A stretch of 55,163 nt of DNA, taken from the NCBI GenBank assembly GCA_024403695.1, contig JAKSRI010000019.1, positions 1 to 55,163 of the forward strand, in the 5' to 3' direction. Of this stretch, positions 16,289-24,920 are shown one piece after another. Source of the DNA: Saccharofermentans sp. Its GTDB lineage: Bacteria; Bacillota; Clostridia; Saccharofermentanales; Saccharofermentanaceae. Under the pieces are notes generated by a model. The model was not told where the DNA came from and made no database searches. It was given only the letters and a program-made list of their open reading frames with translations. The position numbers and the translations under genes were made by a program. Position 1 is the first letter of the stretch. Every line of letters starts with the position of its first letter.

Positions 16289-16786
16289 TCATGCAAACAA
16301 ATTTCTTTTCCACTTACTAATCTTTGGGGAATTCTTGCTGGTGTAAAATGCTCCCACCAAGACCATTCCGAATGTGATGCCAGCGCCTAAGCCCCTTAGG
16401 AAGTCGAATATAGGGCCATTTAACTCTATAAATTCTAATACGAGTGAGATTAATCCTGTGATGGCTGCAATGATAAACATAACATGATATGTCTTTCTGA
16501 TTGTCTCGTGATTCTCGTTTGTGTAGTCTGCTGCCATAATAGCTGTTTCTTTGATTTCTGGTTTCATAGTGTCTTGTTTCCTTTCGCCATTTAGTAATTC
16601 GCGGAGGTCGATATCGTATAAATCAGCAATTTCGATTAGGACTTCTATGTCTGGCATGTTGTTACCGGTTTCCCAACGAGATACTGTTCTTCTGCTAACA
16701 AGCATCTTATCTGCCAGTTCCTCTTGAGTAAGATTGTGTTCTTTTCTAAGAGTTTTCATAAAGTTTCCGATTTTCTGTTGATCCAT
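16289..16786 (-). CDS. XRE-family regulator with C-terminal membrane spans
   Basis: This is a 165-residue protein. Residues 8-62 form a helix-turn-helix of the XRE type (LTQEELADKMLVSRRTVSRWETGNNMPD). Two hydrophobic segments (about 103-121 and 130-148) would anchor it in the membrane, an arrangement common in Clostridia. The start has AGGAGG 8 bases upstream. It converges on the ABC exporter operon. Target genes are not evident. Confidence 0.88.
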   Translation of the reverse strand: MDQQKIGNFMKTLRKEHNLTQEELADKMLVSRRTVSRWETGNNMPDIEVLIEIADLYDIDLRELLNGERKQDTMKPEIKETAIMAADYTNENHETIRKTYHVMFIIAAITGLISLVLEFIELNGPIFDFLRGLGAGITFGMVLVGAFYTSKNSPKISKWKRNLFA

Positions 16787-17122
16787 GTCTATTTCCTCCT
16801 GACACTGCCATCATAGCTCCAAGCGTATCCCGGCAAAAGGACACAAAACGAGCAAAATGCCTGATTTTATTAATGTGACAGCATGTGTCTCATGACAAAA
16901 TTGGAGACAAACCAAGTCCCACTAACATATATCTTACATTATTGACCTTGTTATTGAGTAATAAATGACATAAAATACAGTTATATTAGAATGATTCCAA
17001 AATTCCAGTTGCAAAGGTAAATGTAGATGCTTAAGGATGAGTCCATTGGATTTACGCCAAAGCCACTCATGGAGAAGTGGATTCAAAGTTGTGCTCGCGT
17101 CTAATATATAAGAGGTAATTTT
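16787..17122. other. 336-base intergenic region without a clear gene
   Basis: The region is AT-rich and separates the divergent XRE gene and a small plus-strand gene. A 25-codon open frame (17027-17104, MLKDESIG...) has a weak AAAGG upstream, but I cannot support it as a gene. A small hairpin, CCACT...AGTGG, lies inside that frame. I see no convincing consensus promoter or structured RNA. Confidence 0.4.
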
Positions 17123-17338
17123 ATGTTGATTAAGTATTTGGGAAGAACTCTGATTTACAGGCCCGATTTTCACGGGCGCGAAGTGCTATGGATTATGAAT
17201 CCATCTCAAATTGATATGCCTGGAATGGTTGGTGTGGGTTATCCTAATGAGTATTGCATCTTTATTGATCAATTACCTGAAGAGGACCAGAAAGAAATAA
17301 GGAAACAAATTGATGGTAGAAGTCGAAATAAAACTTAA
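17123..17338 (+). CDS. Small protein of unknown function
   Basis: This 71-residue soluble protein (MLIKYLGRTLIYRPDFHGRE...) does not belong to a family I recognise. An AGAGGTAA sequence upstream gives a plausible ribosome binding site. The frame overlaps the next gene by 26 bases, and their ribosome binding regions are interleaved, which supports cotranslation. It has no signal peptide or membrane span and ends in a basic tail. Confidence is moderate because of the short length. Confidence 0.5.
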   Translation: MLIKYLGRTLIYRPDFHGREVLWIMNPSQIDMPGMVGVGYPNEYCIFIDQLPEEDQKEIRKQIDGRSRNKT

Positions 17339-17891
17339 AATAGATTCCTGCGAGGCGATTGAAGCGAAGCTTGTGGAGCTTGGGTTTAACAAAAGCCATA
17401 CACTTCAGGAGACGGATTACTACTATAACGGTGTTGACCGCGATTTTAGAAGTTCTAGTGAAGCATTAAGATTACGTCTGGTTGAAGCCCTTGATGGAGG
17501 CGCTTTGGTTGCTGACAGACCTGGCGAATCGCTTGTTCAGCTTACATATAAAGGCCCTAAGCTTGATAATGTTTCTATGAGTCGAGTTGAGCATCAGGTT
17601 AATGTCGAAGAATTTGAGACTATGCATACCATATTATGTTCTCTGGGATATAAGCCAGTAATGCCGGTCATTAAGCTCAGACGAGAGTATTTCAGTGAAG
17701 AGATGGCTGCCTGTGTTGATACTGTGGATGGCCTCGGAGATTTTCTCGAGCTGGAGATAATGGTCGACAACGAAGAGGGCAGAGAAGGCGCGCTTGGCAC
17801 AATTGAGAAAGTTCTTGGCAGTTTAGGATACAGTCTTAGCGATACTACGACTACGAGTTACTTATCCATGCTGGAAAAACTTAAGACTTAA
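17313..17891 (+). CDS. CYTH-domain phosphohydrolase or adenylate cyclase-like protein
   Basis: The 192-residue protein carries the CYTH signature ExExK at its start (VEVEIKLK), followed by the alternating charged strands RLRLVE, QLTYKGPK, IKLRREYF and FLELEIM that line the triphosphate tunnel. The family includes class IV adenylate cyclases, inorganic triphosphatases and thiamine triphosphatases, and the sequence alone does not separate these. The ATG at 17313 is preferred over the preceding TTG because the motif follows immediately. The 3' end overlaps the convergent radical SAM gene by 11 bases. Confidence 0.85.
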   Translation: MVEVEIKLKIDSCEAIEAKLVELGFNKSHTLQETDYYYNGVDRDFRSSSEALRLRLVEALDGGALVADRPGESLVQLTYKGPKLDNVSMSRVEHQVNVEEFETMHTILCSLGYKPVMPVIKLRREYFSEEMAACVDTVDGLGDFLELEIMVDNEEGREGALGTIEKVLGSLGYSLSDTTTTSYLSMLEKLKT

Positions 17892-18810
17892 AATCAGGAA
17901 TCATGTCGTCGCCGGACGCATCATCGCCCTGAATGAACGCGTTTTCCTGGCCAAGACCAATCAAATAATCTGCAGCTGTATCATAATGGCCTGGTGAAAG
18001 CTTGCGCTTCAGATATGAAGGACACTCCATATTATCCAGCTGTGGCATTGGAGTGTACTGATTCATAAGGCTGATATAAATGTTATTGCCAAAGGTATCC
18101 ACCAGATAATCCAGAATCTTCTTTGTATCAAAAAGCTGACCTGGGAGCATAAGGTGACGAACAATCATGCCTTTTGTCATGAATCCGGCATCGTTAATGG
18201 AGGCTGGACCTACCTGACGGTACATCTCACCAAGGGCTTTTTGGGCAATATCGGCATAATCCGGCGCATGAAACAGCTCTTTTGCAAGTCTCGAAGACCA
18301 AACTTTCATGTCCGGGAGATAAATATCCACTAATCCGTCCAACATTTTCAGCGTTTCTACAGATTCGTAACCGCCAGAATTAACAACTACAGGGATGGAA
18401 AGGCCGCTATTTCGGGCCTTCTCGAGGGATAATGCTATATCTGGAGCGTAGTGAAGTGCAGTAACAAGATTTATGTTGTTGGCGCCTTCGTCCTGTAATC
18501 GGAGATAAAGATCGGTCAACTCAGAATAATTATAAGAAGTGCCAGAACCTGTGTTGCCACGGGAGATGGAGAAGTTCTGACAGAATGGGCATTTCATAGG
18601 GCATCCCTCGAAGAAAACGGCGCCGCTGCCGCCTCCGCTTTCGCTGCCTGAGATAGGTGGTTCCTCTCCGTAATGGTGCATGGAAATGTTAACAACAGGG
18701 ACGGAACCCATGCTGCAGACCCCTTTCGAGCCGTTTAATCTGTCCGCACCACACTGACGGGGGCAGATTCTGCAAGAAGAATATTTATTTCTGTCATTTT
18801 CACCAAGCAT
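17881..18810 (-). CDS. PflX-like radical SAM protein
   Basis: This is a 309-residue radical SAM protein. The cluster motif is C-x3-C-x2-C in EGCPMKCPFCQNFSIS, preceded by an N-terminal cysteine set (CRICPRQCGADR ... GVC) that may hold a second cluster. The layout resembles the pyruvate-formate-lyase activating enzyme relatives named PflX (COG1313), whose substrate is not settled. No pfl gene is nearby. A TATAAT on the minus strand (18824-18819) is so close to the ATG that the mRNA may have almost no leader, and I see no ribosome binding site before this start. Confidence 0.85.
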   Translation of the reverse strand: MLGENDRNKYSSCRICPRQCGADRLNGSKGVCSMGSVPVVNISMHHYGEEPPISGSESGGGSGAVFFEGCPMKCPFCQNFSISRGNTGSGTSYNYSELTDLYLRLQDEGANNINLVTALHYAPDIALSLEKARNSGLSIPVVVNSGGYESVETLKMLDGLVDIYLPDMKVWSSRLAKELFHAPDYADIAQKALGEMYRQVGPASINDAGFMTKGMIVRHLMLPGQLFDTKKILDYLVDTFGNNIYISLMNQYTPMPQLDNMECPSYLKRKLSPGHYDTAADYLIGLGQENAFIQGDDASGDDMIPDFKS

Positions 18811-18816
18811 ACATAT

Positions 18817-18835
18817 GAATTATACGATATAATTC
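18817..18835. promoter_or_regulatory. Palindrome with back-to-back -10 elements
   Basis: GAATTATA CGA TATAATTC is a perfect palindrome between the divergent radical SAM and purF genes. It gives a TATAAT on each strand. It may be two overlapping promoters or an operator. No good -35 box is seen on either side, so this is tentative. Confidence 0.4.
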
Positions 18836-18898
18836 TACAGTGAAGACATCTTTTGACTGATAAAATATAGATGTATTTTTTGCGCGGAGGGTATCTGT

Positions 18899-20323
18899 AT
18901 GCACGAAGAATGTGGCGTAGTAGGTATTTTTGATGCTTTCGATGAATTTGCTAATAGCGAGGAAAGTCTTGATCTGGCTTCCTTAACTTATTACGGACTC
19001 TTCGCACTGCAACATAGAGGTCAGGAGAGTTGTGGTATTGCTATTAACGATGATGGCAATATTAATTGTTATAAAGATATGGGCCTCGTGGGAGATGTTT
19101 TTAAGCCTGATAAGCTCGCGAGCCTTAAGGGTAATATCTCCATCGGACACGTTAGATATTCCACAACTGGTGCCAGCACTCGTGAGAATGCGCAGCCACT
19201 TGTTACTCACTATATTAAGGGCACACTTTCCATCGCGCACAATGGTAACCTCACTAACACCAACACTTTGCGCACCAAGTTGGAGCAAGAAGGTGCTATT
19301 TTCCAGACAACAGTAGATTCCGAGATCATCGCATACATGATTGCTAAGTCTAGAAGTCAGTGCGATTCTGTTGAGAATGCCGTTATCGATGTAATGACTA
19401 AGATCGAGGGTGGTTATGCGCTCCTCGTAATGAGCCCACGTAAGCTTATCGCGGCAAGAGATCCATACGGACTTAAGCCACTTGTTATGGGTAAGATTGG
19501 CCACGCTATCGTATTTGCTTCTGAGACATGCGCGCTGGATGCTATGGGTGCCGAACTTATTAGAGACGTTAAGCCAGGCGAGGTCGTAATTGTTGACCGC
19601 TATGGCATCAGATATGTGCAGACTCCTGCCAGAAAGTGCGCAAAATGCGTATTCGAGTATATTTACTTCGCGAGACCAGACAGCGTAATGGATGGCATCT
19701 CTGTATTTGAGTCCAGATTGGAGGCTGGAAGACTTCTCGCTAGACAGCATCCTGTAGAGGCAGATATCGTAATCGGTATCCCTGAGTCAGGACTCGATGC
19801 AGCTCTTGGCTACTCTATGGAGTCTGGAATCCCTTATGTTAAGGGCTTCGTGAAGAATAACTACATCGGCCGAACATTTATCAAGCCATCTCAGGCGCTT
19901 CGTAAGCAGGCCGTAAGAATTAAACTTAATCCAATTGACTCCGCAGTTAAGGGAAAAAGGGTTATAATGATTGATGATTCCATCGTAAGAGGAACAACAA
20001 TCGCTAACATCGTTAAGATGCTTCGTACAGCTGGTGCGACTGAGGTTCATGTAAGAATTTCTTCCCCACCATTCCTGTACCCTTGCTTCTACGGTACTGA
20101 TGTACCATCCAGAAGCAACCTTATCGCATGCCAGCATACAATTCCGGAGATTTCTGATATTATAGGGGCAGATTCTCTCGGATACCTGGATGTAAATACC
20201 CTGGGTGATATGTTGCATGAAGAGGGGCATAAGTTCTGCGACGCATGTTTTACAGGTGATTATCCTAATATCGAGACTGGAATCGATTTATTAAAAGAAG
20301 ATGCGGAGAGCCTTGAGAAATAA
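18899..20323 (+). CDS. purF: Amidophosphoribosyltransferase
   Basis: PurF makes phosphoribosylamine from PRPP and glutamine, the first committed step of purine synthesis. The 474-residue protein begins MHEECGVVGIFD. The N-terminal nucleophile Cys5 would be exposed after removal of a four-residue propeptide. The N-terminal half is a glutaminase (LQHRGQESCGI, HVRYSTTG). The C-terminal half has the PRPP motif VIMIDDSIVRGTT. Four cysteines in CAKC and near CDACF suggest the iron-sulfur type found in Bacillus. GCGGAGGG precedes the start. The stop overlaps the next start (TAATG). Confidence 0.97.
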   Translation: MHEECGVVGIFDAFDEFANSEESLDLASLTYYGLFALQHRGQESCGIAINDDGNINCYKDMGLVGDVFKPDKLASLKGNISIGHVRYSTTGASTRENAQPLVTHYIKGTLSIAHNGNLTNTNTLRTKLEQEGAIFQTTVDSEIIAYMIAKSRSQCDSVENAVIDVMTKIEGGYALLVMSPRKLIAARDPYGLKPLVMGKIGHAIVFASETCALDAMGAELIRDVKPGEVVIVDRYGIRYVQTPARKCAKCVFEYIYFARPDSVMDGISVFESRLEAGRLLARQHPVEADIVIGIPESGLDAALGYSMESGIPYVKGFVKNNYIGRTFIKPSQALRKQAVRIKLNPIDSAVKGKRVIMIDDSIVRGTTIANIVKMLRTAGATEVHVRISSPPFLYPCFYGTDVPSRSNLIACQHTIPEISDIIGADSLGYLDVNTLGDMLHEEGHKFCDACFTGDYPNIETGIDLLKEDAESLEK

Positions 20324-21594
20324 TGAGTCGAAGTAAAGCGCACAAGGGAGTGTTAGCTTCCTTAATTATTATCGCCATTTTATTTGGTGCAGGCGCCGGA
20401 GTGTTGGCGTTTGACTACACTTATAAGCAGTATGAGAAGATTAAGTCAGAGGTAGTAATAGAGGCAGGCGACCCTATTACTATTGATTTGTTCTTTACAG
20501 AAATGCTTCCAGAGTCCAGATTTATTACAGATGTAACTACAATCGACGTGACAAAGCCTGCTATTTATGACATTAAGGTGCAGGGCTGGAAGTTTACAAA
20601 GGATGTAAGACTTTCTATCCTTGATACAACAGCTCCAACAGCTGACTATGTTTCACAGATTATCTATAAGGATCAGCTCCCACCAGTAGAGAACTGCGTA
20701 AAGAATATCGTAGACTTCTCTTCTGTAACGGTTGCATATGCTGATGCTACACCAGACGTTTCTGTTGGTGGCGTATACGATATCCCTGTAAATCTCACAG
20801 ACAGTTATGGAAACGTGGCAACAATCAACGTTCCATTCTGCGTTATTGACGATCACACAGCTCCAACAATTATGGGAACTCACGATATGGAGTACTGGGT
20901 AGGCGACACAATCCAGTACAGAGAGGGCATCGCTGTTAAAGATGACTACACACCACGTCCAGAGTTCATTATCGACAATTCACAGGTTAATCCAGACGTG
21001 GGTGGTGAATACCCAGTTATCTACTCTGCTATTGATGAGGCAGGTAATAGAACTGACATTACTGTTAACCTCACACTGGTAGAGAAGCCTGACAACTACG
21101 ACGACATGATGCTCGTTTACGATCTCGCTCTTGAGAAGCTTAATGAGATTACAGAGCCTGATATGACAGATGTTGAGAAGGCGTTCAGAATCTGCCACTG
21201 GGCAAGATATAACATCCACTATGTTGGTTCTTCTAACAAGGCTACATGGGTAGACTGTGCGCTTGAAGGCTTCCAGAACTTCCGTGGTGATTGCTACACA
21301 TACTTTGCATGTGTTCACGCTATGTTGGACGTTGCAGGTATCGACAATATGATGGTGGAGCGTTATCCAGTTTATAACAGCCACCACTATTGGAATCTCG
21401 TATATCTTGAGGGCCAGTGGTATCACTGCGATGCCTGCGTTTCATCTTCACATGATGGTTTCTACTTTATGTATACAGATGCTGAGCTTGGTAACAGCAA
21501 CAGATTTGATGCGAATGCGGGCTATCCTGAGAGAGCAACAGAGTCCGTTCAGCGCAGACTTAACTACAGTAAATTGACAATTGACGAGGGCTAA
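20323..21594 (+). CDS. Membrane-anchored protein with Ig-like repeats and a transglutaminase-like domain
   Basis: This 423-residue protein has an N-terminal membrane anchor (about 10-32), two or three beta-rich Ig-like segments (ILDTTAPTADYV, VIDDHTAPTIMG, VNPDVGGEYPVIY) and a C-terminal transglutaminase-like domain. In that domain GDCYTYFACVHAMLD carries the catalytic-type Cys, and HHYWNLVYLEGQWYHCDA the His and Asp, so the triad looks intact. Such extracytoplasmic proteins act as cell-surface peptidases or cross-linkers. Its start overlaps purF by one base and it is 2 bases from the Dlt-like ligase, so it is probably part of a cell-envelope operon attached to purF. Confidence 0.82.
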   Translation: MSRSKAHKGVLASLIIIAILFGAGAGVLAFDYTYKQYEKIKSEVVIEAGDPITIDLFFTEMLPESRFITDVTTIDVTKPAIYDIKVQGWKFTKDVRLSILDTTAPTADYVSQIIYKDQLPPVENCVKNIVDFSSVTVAYADATPDVSVGGVYDIPVNLTDSYGNVATINVPFCVIDDHTAPTIMGTHDMEYWVGDTIQYREGIAVKDDYTPRPEFIIDNSQVNPDVGGEYPVIYSAIDEAGNRTDITVNLTLVEKPDNYDDMMLVYDLALEKLNEITEPDMTDVEKAFRICHWARYNIHYVGSSNKATWVDCALEGFQNFRGDCYTYFACVHAMLDVAGIDNMMVERYPVYNSHHYWNLVYLEGQWYHCDACVSSSHDGFYFMYTDAELGNSNRFDANAGYPERATESVQRRLNYSKLTIDEG

Positions 21595-21596
21595 TT

Positions 21597-23093
21597 ATGC
21601 GTAAGAATATTCTTCAGTATCTCGAGGCAACTCTGGCAATATGCCCTGATAAGGTTGCTTACATGGACCCTGACACTTCACTTACATTCCAGCAGGTTTA
21701 TAACCAGAGCCGTACTGTGGCAAGTAAGATTCTGGCCGCAGGTTACACAAAGGAGCCTGTTGTAGTATTCATGAAGAAGTGTCCTGAGCAGATTGCAGCT
21801 TTTTATTCTGCAATTTATGCAGGCTGTTCATATGTGCCAATCGATGAAGAAATGCCTAAGATGCGAATTCAGCGTATCTTTGAGACATTGAAGCCACGCG
21901 TAATGATCTGCGACGATACAACAGATAATCTTACTTCCGAGCTCGGATTCACAGGGGAGAAATTCCTCTGGGCACAGGCTAGTGAAGGTGCTTCCGACGA
22001 GGCTGCACTTGATGCGGTTCGTAAGGCTCAGATTGATACTGACCCTGTTTATATCATGTATACTTCCGGTTCTACAGGTATCCCTAAGGGTGTAGCTGTA
22101 TGTCATAGAAGTCTTATCGACTATATCGAGAGTTTCTGCGAGGTAATGAAGTTTGACCAGGATACTATCTTTGGTAACCAGACACCACTTTACTTCGATG
22201 CCAGCCTTAAGGATGTATATCCTACTTTGAAGTGCGGCTGCACAACAGTAATTATCCCTAAGCAGCTTTTCATGTTCCCAATGAAGCTTGTTGACTTCCT
22301 CGATGAGTACAAGATCAACACAGTTTGCTGGGTAGTTACTGCTCTCACAATGATTTCAGCGTTTAAGGTGCTCGACAAGAAGATTCCTCAGTATCTTAAG
22401 CTTATCGGCTTCGGAGGAGAGGTTTTCCCAGTTAAGCAGTTCAACCGCTGGAAGAAGGCACTTCCTGAGGCAAGATTCCTTAACCTTTATGGACCAACAG
22501 AGGGAACAGGCGTTGCCATGTGGTACGAGGCAGACCGTGAGTTTGCTGACGACGAGAAGATTCCTTTGGGACAGGCTTTCGATAACGTGGAGATTCTGCT
22601 TCTCGACGAGAACGACAAGTTAGCGGACGAGGGCGAAATCTGTATCCGCGGCACAGCTGTAAGTCTCGGTTATTACAACGACTTTGGCAGAACCTCTGAG
22701 AATTTCGTGCAGAACCCTCTTAACACACTTTACCCTGAGATTATTTACCGCACGGGTGACCTTGCTAAGAGACGCGAGGACGGCCTTCTCGAGTTCGTTT
22801 CGCGTAAGGACTACCAGATTAAGCACATGGGCCACCGCGTGGAGTTGGGCGAAATCGAGGCCAACGTTAACGCGCAGGCAGGCGTTATCACATCATGTGC
22901 AGTATATTTGAGAGAAAAAGATAGAATTGAGTTATACTATACGGGCGACACAGGTGAGAAGGAGCTCGGAGATGCACTTAAGGTAAGTCTCCCACGTTAT
23001 ATGGTTCCAACTAAGATTACCAAGCTCGACGCGATGCCATTGACAAACAATGGTAAAATAGACCGTAAGCTTTTGACATCAAAAGGAGAATAA
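21597..23093 (+). CDS. DltA-like adenylation enzyme (D-alanine or related carrier-protein ligase)
   Basis: This is a 498-residue AMP-forming ligase. It has the nucleotide loop YTSGSTGIPKG, the NLYGPTEGTG motif, YRTGDLAKR and a C-terminal catalytic-type Lys in NNGKIDRKLL. With the carrier protein, MBOAT and SGNH-like genes that follow directly, it corresponds to DltA, which loads D-alanine onto DltC for modification of teichoic acids. The amino acid or acyl substrate here is inferred by analogy only. It begins 2 bases after the preceding stop. Confidence 0.85.
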   Translation: MRKNILQYLEATLAICPDKVAYMDPDTSLTFQQVYNQSRTVASKILAAGYTKEPVVVFMKKCPEQIAAFYSAIYAGCSYVPIDEEMPKMRIQRIFETLKPRVMICDDTTDNLTSELGFTGEKFLWAQASEGASDEAALDAVRKAQIDTDPVYIMYTSGSTGIPKGVAVCHRSLIDYIESFCEVMKFDQDTIFGNQTPLYFDASLKDVYPTLKCGCTTVIIPKQLFMFPMKLVDFLDEYKINTVCWVVTALTMISAFKVLDKKIPQYLKLIGFGGEVFPVKQFNRWKKALPEARFLNLYGPTEGTGVAMWYEADREFADDEKIPLGQAFDNVEILLLDENDKLADEGEICIRGTAVSLGYYNDFGRTSENFVQNPLNTLYPEIIYRTGDLAKRREDGLLEFVSRKDYQIKHMGHRVELGEIEANVNAQAGVITSCAVYLREKDRIELYYTGDTGEKELGDALKVSLPRYMVPTKITKLDAMPLTNNGKIDRKLLTSKGE

Positions 23094-23094
23094 T

Positions 23095-23322
23095 ATGGAA
23101 GAGTTACTTGAGATTTTAAAGGAATTACACGCAGACGTAGATTACGATACATGCGAGACATTGGTTGATGACAGAATCATCGACTCATTCGATATCATTT
23201 CAATTGTTGCAGAGGTAGATGACCGTCTCGACGTTGCTATCCCTGCTGAGGAGATTATTCCTGAGAACTTCAATTCTGCAAAGGCTCTTTGGGCACTTAT
23301 TGAGAGACTCGAGAACGACTAA
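23095..23322 (+). CDS. DltC-like carrier protein
   Basis: This is a 75-residue acidic acyl/peptidyl carrier protein. Ser31 in IIDSFDIIS is the predicted phosphopantetheine site. It starts one base after the ligase stop and overlaps the MBOAT start (TAATG). It probably carries the residue activated by the ligase to the membrane acyltransferase. Confidence 0.88.
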   Translation: MEELLEILKELHADVDYDTCETLVDDRIIDSFDIISIVAEVDDRLDVAIPAEEIIPENFNSAKALWALIERLEND

Positions 23323-24908
23323 TGCTTTTTACAGATTATAGTTTCATTTTATTCGTTGCAGTAGTTTTATTACTGTACTATATTGTTCCGCGTAAAATGC
23401 AATGGCCACTTCTTTTGGTGGCCAGTTATTATTTCTATTACTGTGACGACTGGAGATATCTCATCTTCATCACAGTAACATCTGTGGCTACCTGGAGCTG
23501 CGCTCTTATTATGGATAAGATAGGCGGCAAGGGTGATGCTTATCTTAAGGCGCACAAAGCTGATATGAGCAAAGAGGAGCGCAAGGCGTATAAGGCGCAG
23601 GTTAAGCATAAGAAGAATATGGTTCTTCTCCTGTCTCTGCTCATTACTATCGGCATCTTGGCGGTTACTAAGTATACAAACTTCGTAATCAATAACATTA
23701 ATAACTTCCTTAAGGCCGGTAATGGAATCCGCGCTATGGATATCATCGTTCCTACTGCGATTTCTTTCTATACATTCCAGGCTGCAAGCTATCTTATCGA
23801 TGTTTCCAGAGGAACAATTAAGGCTGAGAAGAATTTCTTCAAGATGGCGCTGTTTGTTTCCTTCTTCCCACAGCTGGTTCAGGGTCCTATCAGTAGATTT
23901 GGCGACCTGTCCCAGACTTTGTATTCAGAGCATAAGTTCGAGCTGAACGGATTTGGCCGCGGTCTCATCAGAATTTTCTGGGGTTACTTTAAGAAGCTCG
24001 TTATCGCCGATCGTATCATGATCGCTATTAAGCCAATGATCACCATGACAGATAAGTACTATGGAACTTATGTATTTATCGCCATGCTTTTCTATGCGCT
24101 GGAGCTCTACTGCGACTTTACTGGTGGTATTGATATTACTATTGGTATTTCTGAGTGCATGGGCATTAAGCTTAAGGAGAACTTCATCCTTCCTTACTTC
24201 TCCAAGAATGTTAAGGAATACTGGAACCGTTGGCACATCACAATGGGTACATGGTTCACAGATTATATTTTCTATCCGCTCTCTGTTAGCCCTAAGATGC
24301 TCAAGCTCAGTAAGTGGTCCAGAGCACACCTTGGCGAGAAAATCGGTAAGAGAGTTACAGTGTACCTGTCCTGCTTCCTGGTATGGCTCGCGACTGGTGT
24401 GTGGCACGGCGCTGCATGGAACTTCGTAGTATGGGGTCTTGCTAACTACGTTGTAATCATGGTGTCCCAGGAACTCGAGCCACTGTATGCTAAGTTCCAT
24501 AACAAGTTCCATCTCAAGAACACTAAGGGCTATGCCGTGTTCGAGATTTGCAGAACAATTTTTATCATGAGCTGCATCCGACTCTTTGACTGCTATCGTA
24601 ATGTTCCACTTACATTTAAGATGATTGCTTCCATGTTCACTAAGGCAAACCTTAAGGTGTATACAGATGGAAGCCTTATGCAGCTCGGTCTCACAAGCGC
24701 GGATTACACAGTTCTCTTCATCGGATTCCTTATCGTGCTTGGCGTTGGAATCTATAAGGCACAGACAAAAAAGGATATCAGAACAGAGCTTATGAAGAAT
24801 GTTCCATTGTTCTGCTTCGTATGTGTGATTCTTATCGTTTCAATTGTAGTGCTCGGTGCATATGGTGTTGGATTTGATTCCACACAGTTTATCTATAATC
24901 AGTTCTAA
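23322..24908 (+). CDS. MBOAT-family acyltransferase (DltB-like)
   Basis: This is a 528-residue polytopic membrane-bound O-acyltransferase. The family hallmarks are PTAISFYTFQAASYLIDV, FFPQLVQGPISR, YWNRWHITMGTWFTDYIFYPL, and VWHGAAWNFVVWG with the catalytic-type His. There are about 12 hydrophobic segments. It would move the acyl or aminoacyl group from the carrier protein across the membrane. The position between carrier and SGNH-like genes matches dlt and alginate-type acetylation clusters. Confidence 0.92.
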   Translation: MLFTDYSFILFVAVVLLLYYIVPRKMQWPLLLVASYYFYYCDDWRYLIFITVTSVATWSCALIMDKIGGKGDAYLKAHKADMSKEERKAYKAQVKHKKNMVLLLSLLITIGILAVTKYTNFVINNINNFLKAGNGIRAMDIIVPTAISFYTFQAASYLIDVSRGTIKAEKNFFKMALFVSFFPQLVQGPISRFGDLSQTLYSEHKFELNGFGRGLIRIFWGYFKKLVIADRIMIAIKPMITMTDKYYGTYVFIAMLFYALELYCDFTGGIDITIGISECMGIKLKENFILPYFSKNVKEYWNRWHITMGTWFTDYIFYPLSVSPKMLKLSKWSRAHLGEKIGKRVTVYLSCFLVWLATGVWHGAAWNFVVWGLANYVVIMVSQELEPLYAKFHNKFHLKNTKGYAVFEICRTIFIMSCIRLFDCYRNVPLTFKMIASMFTKANLKVYTDGSLMQLGLTSADYTVLFIGFLIVLGVGIYKAQTKKDIRTELMKNVPLFCFVCVILIVSIVVLGAYGVGFDSTQFIYNQF

Positions 24909-24920
24909 GGAGGTGTGCTA

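Noticed and set aside
16063..16296. Minus-strand open frame with SAEAALAAHEDP twice
   Set aside because: It is created by the two 37-bp repeats and the terminator hairpin, has no ribosome binding site, and overlaps the convergent ABC gene end.
17027..17104. 25-codon open frame MLKDESIG... upstream of the small protein gene
   Set aside because: Only a weak AAAGG lies upstream and no family match is evident, so I could not support it as a gene.
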